From Oscillospiraceae bacterium (GTDB lineage: Bacteria; Bacillota; Clostridia; Oscillospirales; Oscillospiraceae), in assembly GCA_015068225.1 (NCBI GenBank), contig SVKX01000013.1:1-42851 (forward strand): 42,851 nt of DNA, read 5' to 3'. The notes below the pieces were generated by a model. That model searched no databases. It had not been told where the DNA came from and was given only the letters and a program-made list of their open reading frames with translations. Of the stretch, positions 1-8,145 are shown in pieces (position 1 is the first letter of the stretch; each line of letters opens with the position of its first letter). Made by a program: the position numbers and the translations under genes.

Positions 1-433
1 AGACGAAATTATATGAGAAGAACAGGAGTACTGCAATAAATGCCGTTAATACCCAAACACAAATTTTCGTCAGCAGTTTATCCTTGCCGGAACTGTTATC
101 GACAATACCAAAGTACATCATTTCGATAGCCGTTACCACAAATGTTAGCATCGGCAGTAGTCTGCGGCAGGAAAGGCTGCTAACAATACTTATTACCATG
201 ACGAAAAACAGAACAATGAGTACAACTGAACGCATAGGTGTTGACCGTATTTTCAGGACGAAAAATAAGGTCGGCAGTACTGATAGCAAATACAATGTCA
301 CCAACATCGGCGAAAGCACAAAAAAGTCTTTCAGATACACGCCCAACAGAAGATTATATGCCGATAAGACGGCAAAGAAAACAAGACCGGATTTCGACTG
401 CAATGTGATTGCAAATAATTTGGATCTCTTCAC
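1..433 (-). CDS. Small multi-pass membrane protein, 3' end outside window
   Basis: Reading the minus strand from a GTG at 433 gives an open frame of 144 codons that runs off the left edge, so the C-terminus is missing. The start follows a TTGAGGA ribosome binding site about 7 bases upstream. The product is very hydrophobic, with about five membrane segments (roughly residues 14-31, 38-58, 69-86, 92-110 and 124-141) separated by short basic loops. I do not recognise the family; the frame carries no catalytic motif. The overlapping plus-strand frame (84-509) has no ribosome binding site and translates to low-quality sequence, so the minus strand is preferred. Confidence 0.6.
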   Translation of the reverse strand, partial: MKRSKLFAITLQSKSGLVFFAVLSAYNLLLGVYLKDFFVLSPMLVTLYLLSVLPTLFFVLKIRSTPMRSVVLIVLFFVMVISIVSSLSCRRLLPMLTFVVTAIEMMYFGIVDNSSGKDKLLTKICVWVLTAFIAVLLFFSYNFV

Positions 434-799
434 GATGATTCCTCAATTCATTTGTAAATTCACATTGCAACAGTTCGTTTCCCAAAACCAAAACATTAAA
501 TTTGAATGATTCTTGCCCTTGATTTTGCCCTTATAATCTCTCGGGACAAGGGTAAAACGGTGTAACACCGTATAGTGGGATGAAATGAGTTGTTTGCGGG
601 AAACCCATTATTTAAGGCGGTTTTAGAGCATTTTACTGTGTGTTATGAATAAGCAATAACATCTCAAAAAATCTTGCTATTCAAATTATAATTTGTCTAT
701 CTGTATCTGGTTTCAATTTCCTTGTTATGTTTTCATTTTAAAGTGAAACTTTTTAAACCATATGAAACCGTATCATTATTATTCAGCTAATTCAATGGT
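434..799. other. Intergenic stretch without a recognisable gene
   Basis: AT-rich sequence between the leftmost membrane-protein gene and the rhamnose operon terminator. It contains a short perfect palindrome, ACGGTGTAACACCGT, near 557-571 and a TTGCCCTT direct repeat near 513-535. I see no frame with a credible start and ribosome binding site on either strand and no clear promoter. Confidence 0.5.
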
Positions 800-833
800 A
801 AAACTGCCGCAGTATTTCACTGCGGCAGTTTTT
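800..833 (-). terminator. Intrinsic terminator after rhaD
   Basis: Stem AACTGCCGCAG / CTGCGGCAGTT with a 7-base loop, flanked by A and T runs on both sides, begins 4 bases past the rhaD stop codon. Its symmetry means it could act in both directions. Confidence 0.85.
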
Positions 834-836
834 GTG

Positions 837-1652
837 TTAAATATTCAGAAAATCCTTGCGGTAGTTCACGCCGAAGTGCTCAGCAAGTTCAACCATTTCC
901 GCATCTTTGATCGTATTGACTCTGGGAAGATGAGCGGTCAGCATGTAGATCTGGGCTGCTTTTTCCACCGTTTCGATAAGGCCAAATGTCTCATCCATAG
1001 TCTTGCCGGCGCCATAAATACCGTGCATGCCCCAAATGACCAAACGGAATTCTTTCATCTTTTCTGCAGTGGCTTCACCAATGGAATTGGTACCGCAGAG
1101 CATCCAGGGAAGCACGCCTACACCGTCGGGGAAAACTACGATGCACTCTGTACACATTTCCCAAAGAGAATGGGTAAACTTCTTCTCATCCAGTTCATGG
1201 ACATAGTTCATAGCCAGTATATAAGTTGGATGGCAGTGCATAACCACACGGTTCTCCGGATCAACGGAAAGTCTTGCCATATGGCTCATCAAGTGGGCAG
1301 GAAATTCAGAAGTGAATTTTCCGCCATCCTTGTAGCCCCACAGCAGTTCTGCGGTGCATCCATCCGGCGCGATACGAACAATACCCTGATTGGTCTCGGG
1401 ATCGACATCCACATTTTTAAAGTACTTACCGGTGCCGGTAACGATAAAAATCTTGCCAATGATAGACGATGCATCAAAGCCCAGGGGAATGGTGCGGATC
1501 ACCTGATTCAGATCCAGATACTCCCCTACCTCATTTTCGTCCAGCATATAGCTGATATTGCCGCCGTTGCGCTCATCCCAGCCCAGGCGGTACATGTTTG
1601 CGGTTGTTTTCCGCATTTCCTCCATAAAAGGAGCAGAAAAGATATTCTTCAT
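837..1652 (-). CDS. rhaD: Rhamnulose-1-phosphate aldolase RhaD
   Basis: Class II zinc aldolase that splits L-rhamnulose 1-phosphate into dihydroxyacetone phosphate and L-lactaldehyde, the last step of L-rhamnose breakdown, in the cytoplasm. The 271-residue length is normal for RhaD. The N-terminus has the family pattern (GWDERNGGNIS), the zinc ligands are H139 and H141 (MHCHPT) and H210 (GMHG), and E116 (TSEFPAH) is in place as the catalytic acid/base. The start follows AGAGGA. It is the last gene of the rhaB-rhaA-rhaD cluster and is followed directly by a terminator. It is separated from rhaA by about 150 bases holding a hairpin and an alcohol dehydrogenase remnant. Confidence 0.96.
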   Translation of the reverse strand: MKNIFSAPFMEEMRKTTANMYRLGWDERNGGNISYMLDENEVGEYLDLNQVIRTIPLGFDASSIIGKIFIVTGTGKYFKNVDVDPETNQGIVRIAPDGCTAELLWGYKDGGKFTSEFPAHLMSHMARLSVDPENRVVMHCHPTYILAMNYVHELDEKKFTHSLWEMCTECIVVFPDGVGVLPWMLCGTNSIGEATAEKMKEFRLVIWGMHGIYGAGKTMDETFGLIETVEKAAQIYMLTAHLPRVNTIKDAEMVELAEHFGVNYRKDFLNI

Positions 1653-1668
1653 AATAATCCTCTTTTGA

Positions 1669-1694
1669 ATGCCGGACGGTTACCCGTCCGGCAT
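1669..1694 (-). other. Intercistronic hairpin upstream of rhaD
   Basis: Perfect 11-bp stem (ATGCCGGACGG / CCGTCCGGCAT). Read on the minus strand it is closed by a GTAA tetraloop of the stable GNRA type. No T-run follows, so it is more likely an mRNA-stabilising or processing element, or a leftover terminator stem of the lost gene between rhaA and rhaD, than an active terminator. Confidence 0.6.
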
Positions 1695-1702
1695 ACTATA
1701 AA

Positions 1703-1771
1703 ATACATTAGCTGACGAATCAGGGTCTTCAAATCCTCAGCAGAAGCTTCCTTGGGGTTGTTGGGGGGACA
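1703..1771 (-). pseudogene. C-terminal remnant of an iron-type alcohol dehydrogenase (FucO-like)
   Basis: Between rhaA and rhaD the minus strand encodes about 23 codons reading C-PP-NNPKEASAEDLKTLIRQLM-Y. This resembles the extreme C-terminus of lactaldehyde reductase and other group III alcohol dehydrogenases, which end in a CTGGNP-x-E/D-x-S/T-x-ED-helix pattern. The rest of the expected roughly 380-residue gene is missing. The remnant begins next to two GGGGAC copies (1765-1770, 1781-1786) that look like a small repeat or insertion scar. A lactaldehyde reductase here would make sense, because RhaD releases lactaldehyde. The assignment rests on a short match by eye. Confidence 0.5.
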
Positions 1772-1805
1772 TCTGCATATGGGGACTGTTTATCCTAAAA
1801 ACAAA

Positions 1806-3053
1806 TTAATTTCGCTTGGAGAGGACTTCGTCCTCATATTTCTTAACAGTTGCAAACCACTCGCCGTCAACAGGTGCGCCGCAAACGCGACAGTATTCGG
1901 CCCAGATTTCGCCAAAGGGCATGGTCTTCAGCTCCTCCTGAATGACCATAATCTCGGTCCAGTTGTCGGCATTCTGCATGGCAGTCAAATCTGGAGTGAC
2001 CAGAGCCATCAGCAGCGCCTTCTGAACATTCCGGAAGCCGACCGTCCAGGCAGAAATACGGTTAATGGATGCATCGAAATAGTCCAGAGCCATATTGACA
2101 GAGCCCTCCAGACCACCGCAACGAACGATTTCCTTGCACAGTTCCTTGGTTTCATCATCCAGCAGAACCACATGGTCGGAATCCCAGCGGATAGGACGGG
2201 TAATATGCAGTGCGATTTCCGGGAAGAACGCAAGCAAAGCAGGAATCTTATCCGAAACAACTTCCGTGGGATGATAGTGACCGTTGTCCATCAAGGGAAT
2301 GCAGCGATCCTTGTTCACAGCAGCATAGCTCAGGGAGAACTCAGCAGAGCCGACGGTATAAGCCTCCACGCCGATACCAAAAACCTTAGATTCCACGCAG
2401 GGCTTGACCTTGTTGAAATCAAAGGGCTCAGACAGGATCTCATCAATGGATTCCTTATAACGGACGCGGGGACCCATGCGGTCAGCGGGAATATCCTTGA
2501 AGCCGTCGCCTGTCCAGATATTCATGACGCAGGGCTGGCCCAGTTCCTCGGCAAGGTATGTAGAAATGCGGATGCAGGCCTTGCCATGGTCGATCCAGAA
2601 CTTACGGATTTCAGGGTCAGGATGAGAAAGTGTCAGGCCGTTTGCCTTGGGATGAGAGAAGAAGGTGGGGTTGAAATCACAGCCCAGACCCCGCTCCTTG
2701 CAGAAATCCACCCACTTTTTAAAGTGCTTGGGCTCCAACGCATCACGGTCGGCCCAGCCATCCTCAAAAATGGCGTAGGACGCATGGAGGTTCATCTTCT
2801 TGGTGCCGGGACAGAGCTTCAAAACCAAATCCAGATCGGCCATCAGCTCTTCCGGGGTTCTGGCACGGCCGGGATAGTTACCAGTGGTCTGAATGCCGCC
2901 GGTAAGGGGCTTGGTGGGATCCGTGTCGAAACCACGGACATCGTCGCCCTGCCAGCAATGAAGTGCCACAGGGACCGACTTGAGTCTTTCGATCGCTGCG
3001 TCCGTATCAACACCGAGGGCTGCGTATTTTGCTTTTGCTTCCAAATAAGACAT
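1806..3053 (-). CDS. rhaA: L-rhamnose isomerase RhaA
   Basis: Interconverts L-rhamnose and L-rhamnulose, first step of the pathway, as a cytoplasmic manganese-dependent TIM-barrel enzyme. The 415 residues match the usual 410-420 and contain the family's N-terminal signature VALHCWQGDDVRGF and the metal-site segments around IWTGDGFKDIPADR and MDNGHYHPTE. The ATG start lies one base after the rhaB stop, and the ribosome binding site GGAGG is inside the last rhaB codons, so the two are translationally coupled. The stop at 1806 is followed by the alcohol dehydrogenase remnant. Confidence 0.97.
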   Translation of the reverse strand: MSYLEAKAKYAALGVDTDAAIERLKSVPVALHCWQGDDVRGFDTDPTKPLTGGIQTTGNYPGRARTPEELMADLDLVLKLCPGTKKMNLHASYAIFEDGWADRDALEPKHFKKWVDFCKERGLGCDFNPTFFSHPKANGLTLSHPDPEIRKFWIDHGKACIRISTYLAEELGQPCVMNIWTGDGFKDIPADRMGPRVRYKESIDEILSEPFDFNKVKPCVESKVFGIGVEAYTVGSAEFSLSYAAVNKDRCIPLMDNGHYHPTEVVSDKIPALLAFFPEIALHITRPIRWDSDHVVLLDDETKELCKEIVRCGGLEGSVNMALDYFDASINRISAWTVGFRNVQKALLMALVTPDLTAMQNADNWTEIMVIQEELKTMPFGEIWAEYCRVCGAPVDGEWFATVKKYEDEVLSKRN

Positions 3054-3054
3054 A

Positions 3055-4329
3055 TCAGTTTACCTCCATTTGAATTTTCAGATTTCCTAAAGCTGTTGCC
3101 TCAATGGGCAATGCAACAACCTGTTTTCCTGTTGCTTCCTCCGTCAGACGATTCAGGAACCCGTTCTTCGCTCCTCCGCCTACGATATACAGTTTCTTAT
3201 AATACTGGTTTGTATTACCTTCCAACTCATCGAGAGCATCCTGATAGCTGGTTGCAAGACTTGCATAGGCACAGCGGAAATAATCACCAAGAGAAGTCAA
3301 GCGTCCTCCGCTTGCGTTATCGAAGGCCTCTTTCATGCTCTTAGGTGCCAGAAACTCCGGAGCATTGGCGTCAACAATAATGTCGCAGACACTTGATTCT
3401 GCCAATTTTACAATCTCCGGGAATTTCATCTCCGGGCAAAGTTCTCTTTGCAGTTCATTGACAAGCCACATACCCATAATGTTCTTCTGATAGCGATTGT
3501 ATCCCACACCGCCCTCATTGGAGTAGTTGGCTTCCATGCTGTCCTCACCGGTAATGGGCTTGGGGGTTTTTACACCCAGCAATGACCAGGTACCGGAGGA
3601 AATATACGGATGATTTCCTTCCATAGGAATGCCCTCAACAGCAGAACCGGTATCATGGGTAGCACAAAGAACAACCTTGATACCCGCATACTCTCCAATA
3701 ACTGTTCCGGGCTGGCTTAGGCTCGGAAACAGGTGCCGGGGATACTCCAAAGCATCCAGAATATCCTTATCGAACTCACCTGTCAGGGCATTAACCATTC
3801 CTGTAGTTGTGGCGTTGGTATATTCCCTGGCCTTGACTCCGCAGAGCTTCCACATCAGATACTCCGGAATCATCAGCAGATCTGTGGCCTCATCCAAGCG
3901 GCCATTCACCTTCTCATCATAAAGCTGATAAATGGTATTAAAAGGCTGAAACTGGCAGCCGGTATGTCTGTACAGTTCGGAGAAAGCAATCTTCTCATGA
4001 ACAGAAGGAATCACTGCCTCAGTTCTGCTGTCCCTGTAAGCATAGACAGGGTACATCTCCTTGTCATCCTTCAGCAACACATAGTCCACACCCCATGTGT
4101 CAATGGACAAGCTCACGATGTCAGGGAATTCATCTTTTGCCTGGGTAATTCCCTGCTTTACGTACCGAACCAGCGCTTCCGTATCCCAAACCAAATGGCC
4201 GTCTTTTTCCTGAACGCCATTGGGGAATCGAAATACCTCTTTTGTCTTGATCGTGCCATTCTCCAGCCAACCAACAATGTGCCGTCCGGAGGATGCGCCG
4301 ATGTCGATGGCTAAATAATAACGCATCAA
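3055..4329 (-). CDS. rhaB: Rhamnulokinase RhaB, shortened C-terminus
   Basis: FGGY-family sugar kinase that phosphorylates L-rhamnulose with ATP. The N-terminal phosphate loop AIDIGASSGR, the FNTIYQLYDE segment, the SSGTWSLLGV motif and the IVGGGAKNGFLN adenine-site motif are all present. The protein is 424 residues against roughly 470-490 for most RhaB. The family's conserved EATALGN-L-x-Q segment is followed after only seven residues by the stop, so about 45-60 C-terminal residues are absent and the rhaA ribosome binding site sits in their place. It may still be active, because the missing part lies beyond the ATP-binding motifs, or it may be damaged. The start follows AAAGGAGG. Confidence 0.93.
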   Translation of the reverse strand: MMRYYLAIDIGASSGRHIVGWLENGTIKTKEVFRFPNGVQEKDGHLVWDTEALVRYVKQGITQAKDEFPDIVSLSIDTWGVDYVLLKDDKEMYPVYAYRDSRTEAVIPSVHEKIAFSELYRHTGCQFQPFNTIYQLYDEKVNGRLDEATDLLMIPEYLMWKLCGVKAREYTNATTTGMVNALTGEFDKDILDALEYPRHLFPSLSQPGTVIGEYAGIKVVLCATHDTGSAVEGIPMEGNHPYISSGTWSLLGVKTPKPITGEDSMEANYSNEGGVGYNRYQKNIMGMWLVNELQRELCPEMKFPEIVKLAESSVCDIIVDANAPEFLAPKSMKEAFDNASGGRLTSLGDYFRCAYASLATSYQDALDELEGNTNQYYKKLYIVGGGAKNGFLNRLTEEATGKQVVALPIEATALGNLKIQMEVN

Positions 4330-4351
4330 TACCGCCTCCTTTGTTATCTAA

Positions 4352-4408
4352 TTTATAATATCACAACAAACCCACCAAAAAGAGTATCTCATTTATCTAA
4401 AAAAGTTA
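4352..4408 (-). promoter_or_regulatory. rhaBAD promoter with AraC-type direct repeat
   Basis: On the minus strand a TATAAA -10 (4352-4357) lies 17 bases from a weak TTTTGG -35 (4375-4380). Two similar 12-base half-sites, TACTCTTTTTGG (4375-4386) and TAACTTTTTTAG (4397-4408), are repeated with a 22-base period. The nearer one overlaps the -35, the usual layout for activation by an AraC-family dimer such as the adjacent regulator. The match between half-sites is 8 of 12, so this is a proposal. Confidence 0.4.
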
Positions 4409-4410
4409 CC

Positions 4411-5370
4411 TTATTTGCACGACTGAAGTCTGTACTCTCTGGGAGAGACACCAAAGCTGGCGCGAAAGATTTTATGGAAATAGCCAATGTTCTCATAACC
4501 CACAATATTGGCAATATCATCTACATTCCGGTTGGTATTTTTCAGCAGGAATGCGGCCTGCGCCAGCCGCTTTTCCTGAACAAGCTGGGTGTAGGTTTTT
4601 CCCGTTGACCGCTTGATTTCCCGGGAAAGCCAATACAGATCATAGTGAAGCTGGTCGGCAATATCCGTCAAGCTGCCGGAAGCGTAATTTGTTTCCAGAT
4701 AAGCCAAGACCTTTACGGCAACCGCCTGATCCTGATCGTCCGTCTTCAGCTTGTCCGTCAGACCCATAAGCTGAAGAAAAAGAAGCGTCATGGTCATCTC
4801 ATTGGTCTTGATTTTCTTGGGGGTATCCTGCATCAGCGTGTACAGCAGATTCTCCACAAGATTCTGCACCGGAAGCACATCGGATACCAGAAAATGCAAA
4901 TATCCCGGCCCTGTGCTCTGGCCGCACAAGCAGTCGACTAAAAACCGTCTTAGGGGTGTCTCTTCTTCCCCGATAGCTGACAAGATGCCGTTAAAAAAGT
5001 TGGGTAAAACAATAAAATTGACCGCAATATCCGATTCCCCTGCTGTGCATACTTCATGGGTTGCACTCTGGCTCAGAAACAGAAGCTGTCCCTGATATAG
5101 CTCAATCCGGTTTCCGTTTACGATGTGGGTGGTCTGCCCTGCACACATATACACAACTTCCACATAGTCGTGGGTATGCTCGGGAAAATGGACAAATCTG
5201 GTATTGGGACGAATGGAAATCAGCTTACCGGAAGCCAGCAGCTTTTTTGCATTGATCCTGTTCTGATTCCCCTGCATATAGATATTCCGGTCAATTGTGG
5301 CATTTCCGTCCAGAATCGCCCGCTCTTCTTCAGTAATGGCGCGAAGTGCATTTAATAAGTTAGCGTCCAT
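4411..5370 (-). CDS. AraC-family transcriptional regulator, probable rhamnose activator
   Basis: 319 residues with an N-terminal cupin-type sensor (about 55-150, including FPEHTHDYVEVVY, whose histidines line the sugar pocket in the family) and a C-terminal double helix-turn-helix DNA-binding domain (about 220-319, ending FHKIFRASFGVSPREYR, the AraC signature). It lies directly upstream of rhaB on the same strand with about 80 bases between, which contain a plausible promoter and direct-repeat operator. It is therefore the likely rhamnose-responsive activator, playing the part of RhaS/RhaR. Which inducer it senses is inferred from position. It has its own promoter (5413-5441). Confidence 0.85.
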   Translation of the reverse strand: MDANLLNALRAITEEERAILDGNATIDRNIYMQGNQNRINAKKLLASGKLISIRPNTRFVHFPEHTHDYVEVVYMCAGQTTHIVNGNRIELYQGQLLFLSQSATHEVCTAGESDIAVNFIVLPNFFNGILSAIGEEETPLRRFLVDCLCGQSTGPGYLHFLVSDVLPVQNLVENLLYTLMQDTPKKIKTNEMTMTLLFLQLMGLTDKLKTDDQDQAVAVKVLAYLETNYASGSLTDIADQLHYDLYWLSREIKRSTGKTYTQLVQEKRLAQAAFLLKNTNRNVDDIANIVGYENIGYFHKIFRASFGVSPREYRLQSCK

Positions 5371-5412
5371 GTATGCGCCTTCTCTCCTTTAAGGGATACC
5401 TTGTTTGCAATG

Positions 5413-5441
5413 ATTATATCACAATAGTTTTCTATGTGCAA
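5413..5441 (-). promoter_or_regulatory. Promoter of the AraC-family regulator
   Basis: Minus-strand TTGCAC (5436-5441), 17-base spacer, consensus TATAAT (5413-5418), about 40 bases before the regulator's ATG. Confidence 0.65.
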
Positions 5442-5447
5442 GCAAAA

Positions 5448-5474
5448 GCGGACACAGGTTTTTCCTGTGTCCGC
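5448..5474 (-). terminator. Intrinsic terminator after the heparinase-like gene
   Basis: Perfect 11-bp stem GCGGACACAGG / CCTGTGTCCGC with a 5-base loop. On the minus strand it is followed by TTTTGC, 12 bases beyond the stop of the lyase gene. It ends the lyase transcript just before the regulator promoter. Confidence 0.85.
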
Positions 5475-5486
5475 CTCTTAAATATC

Positions 5487-7577
5487 TTAGTCTATGATGA
5501 ATGTTACTGTGAAGGTATGCCGGGATGCCGGTGCAGACTCATAATAAATATGCCACTGAGGGGGCATCTGCACATGAAGCTTTTCCGGTATCCCCTCATT
5601 GAGATCAACCCCAAAACGATCGGAAATATTTCGAAGTTTCAAAGAACTATCCGGCATAACCGTCATCCTGACGCCTTTTCTGCAAATACTGACCTGACCA
5701 CCTTCTACAGACGGTTCAGAAAGCGTATGCAAGGGATAGGTAATACGGACATCGTGTCCAGAAAGAATCTCATCAGAAACTGTGACTGTTTTTTCTCTCA
5801 GCTCAATGGTTCTGTGCCAGCAAACAAGCTTGGAATATGCAGGTGTCAGGTCCAGCACCGCTTTTTTCGTGATGCCATCATCTGTCACAGATAGAATCTC
5901 TCCTCTGGAATTCAGGCTGTCAGCCTCCTGCCCCACCCCATCCACAAGTATGGAATTATGGGCCACTGTTTGCTTGAGCCAGCCAAGATGATGTGCTGTA
6001 CCGAATCCTCTGCCAAAATACCCAGAGGGTGTGATCAGCGCCACGCCTTTATAAAATATGGCAAAGGAACCCTGATCCGCGTGGCGGTGGCTGTCTGAGC
6101 CAAACTTTGATGCCCTCGCCAGTACAGCTACATCATTCTGAAGATTCTCGCGATCTGTATGCATACTAACAAATCCTGCATCCGGAAAAACCGCGGTATT
6201 ATCTATTTCTTCGCACAAGGAATATTGCAGGGATTCTCCCGCCGGAAGAAACACATCCAAAAGATGCAAAAGATACTGCTCTGGAAGCGGCCGCGAATTT
6301 GCGATCCTTTTTACAGACTCTGACCCACAGCGTTCAGCATAGACCCGAAGGGGATCCTGCGCAAAAAAACCCGGCCATTCCGCATCCTCCGGATGGCACC
6401 AGTATCCATCTCCAAAGGGATGAATCTCATAATCCGGATCTGCGAAGTGGATAAAGAATTTTGCCGCTTTTTGATAAAATGGTCGGTTTAAAAACCGGGT
6501 CCCACCGAATCGCTCCACTGCGCTGAAAAATGGCAAATACCATTTTGTATAACTGGACCCATAAAATGGCCCCTCTGCCCAGCCGCCATCCGGCGTGCCG
6601 AAGTAAGGAAAAATTCCTCCATAGATCTCCAATGCATAAGAAAGCCAGGTAAGCGCCTTTTCATTAGAAAGAACGCCGCTATCCTTCAAAACCAAAACCG
6701 CCTCACCCAAATAAGCAGGCAGTCGTCCTGCATGGGAATGGCCTGGATTCTGACAAAAATCGCACTTTTTCAGCCGGTCAAAGCACTGCTGTGCGTACTG
6801 CATTATGGTACGGGCAACAAAAAGCTGTTCATTTTCGTTTAAAAGCGGATACAATAGATCATATACACTGGGAAGACACCGGGCAAGGCTCAAGCCCACT
6901 TCATCCGGCCATGGGCCATTCAAAGAGCAGGGCCCACAAGGATTCCAATCGCAGACAGTAAGCAGAACCTCTTTGGCAAAATGCCCCGCCTGCTCATCAT
7001 TTAGTAGTGCAAATCCCAGTGCGCATGCTACCAGATTCTTGTCGATATAGTCACGAAACCGGCCAAAATAGGTTCGGAAATCCATTGCATTGGGATCCCG
7101 ATGGTACATTGGCATAGAAGGAAGGCCATCCTCATAAGCCTGACGGATATTGCGGCGCAAAACCTCAATCTGCGGCTTTTTGGTGCGCAGTAGCTGGGGA
7201 ATATCCTCCGCAAAGAAAAGATGCCGCGGATGAACACCGGGAACACCCTCATAAAGCTCCTGTGCAGTGACTCGAGGAATGTTTACCGCGTGTTGCGCCA
7301 GGGAAAAGGAAACCTCCCCCCGTTGAACACCTTCGGCATAAACATTCCATGTATAGTTTCCCGGGCCGGGAAGCTGGGCAACCAAATAATGAACATCCGT
7401 TTTTTCCCGAATCACCTCTCCGGAATCTGAAGAAACCGAAACCGTATAGGTATGCGCGCCCTCCATGGGAATCCAACAGAAGCACACGGGATTCTCTTCT
7501 ACTATTCGACCTTCCTCCGGAAACGGAAATACCTGAGCAACATGATTTCGGAAAAGCGGAAATGCTTTCTTCTCCAT
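5487..7577 (-). CDS. Heparinase II/III-like polysaccharide lyase
   Basis: A 696-residue protein with an N-terminal fibronectin-like/DUF4962-type region (about 1-120), an alpha/alpha-toroid domain (about 120-440) and a C-terminal heparinase II/III beta-sandwich (about 460-690). Family hallmarks are QNPGHSHAGR (277-285), the tyrosine-bearing GPFYGSSYTKWY (337-347), SHRHADQGSF (496-505) and AHNSILVDG (539-547). Such lyases cut uronic-acid-containing chains by beta-elimination. There is no signal peptide, so it should act in the cytoplasm on imported oligosaccharides. It follows the acetyltransferase gene by 12 bases with an AAGAGGAG site, so the two share a transcript. The exact substrate cannot be read from the sequence. 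Its position beside the rhamnose operon makes a rhamnose- and uronate-containing glycan a reasonable guess. Confidence 0.82.
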   Translation of the reverse strand: MEKKAFPLFRNHVAQVFPFPEEGRIVEENPVCFCWIPMEGAHTYTVSVSSDSGEVIREKTDVHYLVAQLPGPGNYTWNVYAEGVQRGEVSFSLAQHAVNIPRVTAQELYEGVPGVHPRHLFFAEDIPQLLRTKKPQIEVLRRNIRQAYEDGLPSMPMYHRDPNAMDFRTYFGRFRDYIDKNLVACALGFALLNDEQAGHFAKEVLLTVCDWNPCGPCSLNGPWPDEVGLSLARCLPSVYDLLYPLLNENEQLFVARTIMQYAQQCFDRLKKCDFCQNPGHSHAGRLPAYLGEAVLVLKDSGVLSNEKALTWLSYALEIYGGIFPYFGTPDGGWAEGPFYGSSYTKWYLPFFSAVERFGGTRFLNRPFYQKAAKFFIHFADPDYEIHPFGDGYWCHPEDAEWPGFFAQDPLRVYAERCGSESVKRIANSRPLPEQYLLHLLDVFLPAGESLQYSLCEEIDNTAVFPDAGFVSMHTDRENLQNDVAVLARASKFGSDSHRHADQGSFAIFYKGVALITPSGYFGRGFGTAHHLGWLKQTVAHNSILVDGVGQEADSLNSRGEILSVTDDGITKKAVLDLTPAYSKLVCWHRTIELREKTVTVSDEILSGHDVRITYPLHTLSEPSVEGGQVSICRKGVRMTVMPDSSLKLRNISDRFGVDLNEGIPEKLHVQMPPQWHIYYESAPASRHTFTVTFIID

Positions 7578-7589
7578 ACCTGACTCCTC

Positions 7590-8117
7590 TTATTTAAACC
7601 AGATATACTCTCCGGTCTCAGGATCAATCCTACCAATCTGCTTGGCAGGAACGCCGGCCATAATCGCGTAATCCGGCGTTGACTTGGTTACAACCGCGCC
7701 GGCGCAGATCAGGTTTGCCCTACCCAGTTTCACACCGCCGGTAATGGTCACCTTGCTTGCCAGCCAGCAACCGAATCCAATGGTAATACTGTCGTCACCG
7801 TCCGGTTCTGTTCGTGCGGAAAACCAGCCCGTCTTAGGATCAAATTTATGGTTTCCGGCAGCGATAGAGCAATGTGGGCCAATCAAAACATGATCACCGA
7901 TGGTAACATTGCCGTTTATGTAAGAATACAGACCAATAAACACATTTTTTCCGATCTGATTTTTGGGAATCCGAATGATCGCTCCCGGAGCTACCATGAT
8001 CCCCCGGCCACCAAGCCCTAAAAGCTCGGCACGGCGGATATTATCTGCGCCGTTATCCGATTCATTGCAAAAATATGTCAGATCTGCGAAAAGATCTTCC
8101 GGAATTCTCTCAGACAT
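7590..8117 (-). CDS. Hexapeptide-repeat O-acetyltransferase
   Basis: 175 residues folded mostly as a left-handed beta-helix, shown by repeated [LIV]-G-x4 hexads from about residue 50 to 160 (for example IGDHVLIGPHCSI and IGFGCWLASKVTITGGVKLG). The catalytic histidine of the maltose/galactoside acetyltransferase class lies in AAGNHKFD, and the end has the typical AGVPAKQIG. It would move an acetyl group from acetyl-CoA to a sugar hydroxyl in the cytoplasm. It is first in the operon with the lyase, behind a promoter holding a palindromic operator, which suggests a role in handling the same glycan or in detoxifying its breakdown products. Confidence 0.85.
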   Translation of the reverse strand: MSERIPEDLFADLTYFCNESDNGADNIRRAELLGLGGRGIMVAPGAIIRIPKNQIGKNVFIGLYSYINGNVTIGDHVLIGPHCSIAAGNHKFDPKTGWFSARTEPDGDDSITIGFGCWLASKVTITGGVKLGRANLICAGAVVTKSTPDYAIMAGVPAKQIGRIDPETGEYIWFK

Positions 8118-8145
8118 GGTAATCCCCCTAAAAGGTATTTTTTTA

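Noticed and set aside
84-509. Plus-strand frame of 141 codons at the left end
   Set aside because: The minus strand has a GTG start with ribosome binding site and a clear membrane-protein translation over the same bases; the plus-strand protein has no recognisable features.
513-571. Short direct repeat and palindrome considered as a CRISPR or attachment-site fragment
   Set aside because: Only two short copies with no spacers, no integrase or cas gene nearby.
1752-3344. Long plus-strand frame of 530 codons across rhaA and rhaB
   Set aside because: It is the antisense of rhaA and rhaB, has no ribosome binding site and gives a protein with no family resemblance; a codon-bias shadow.
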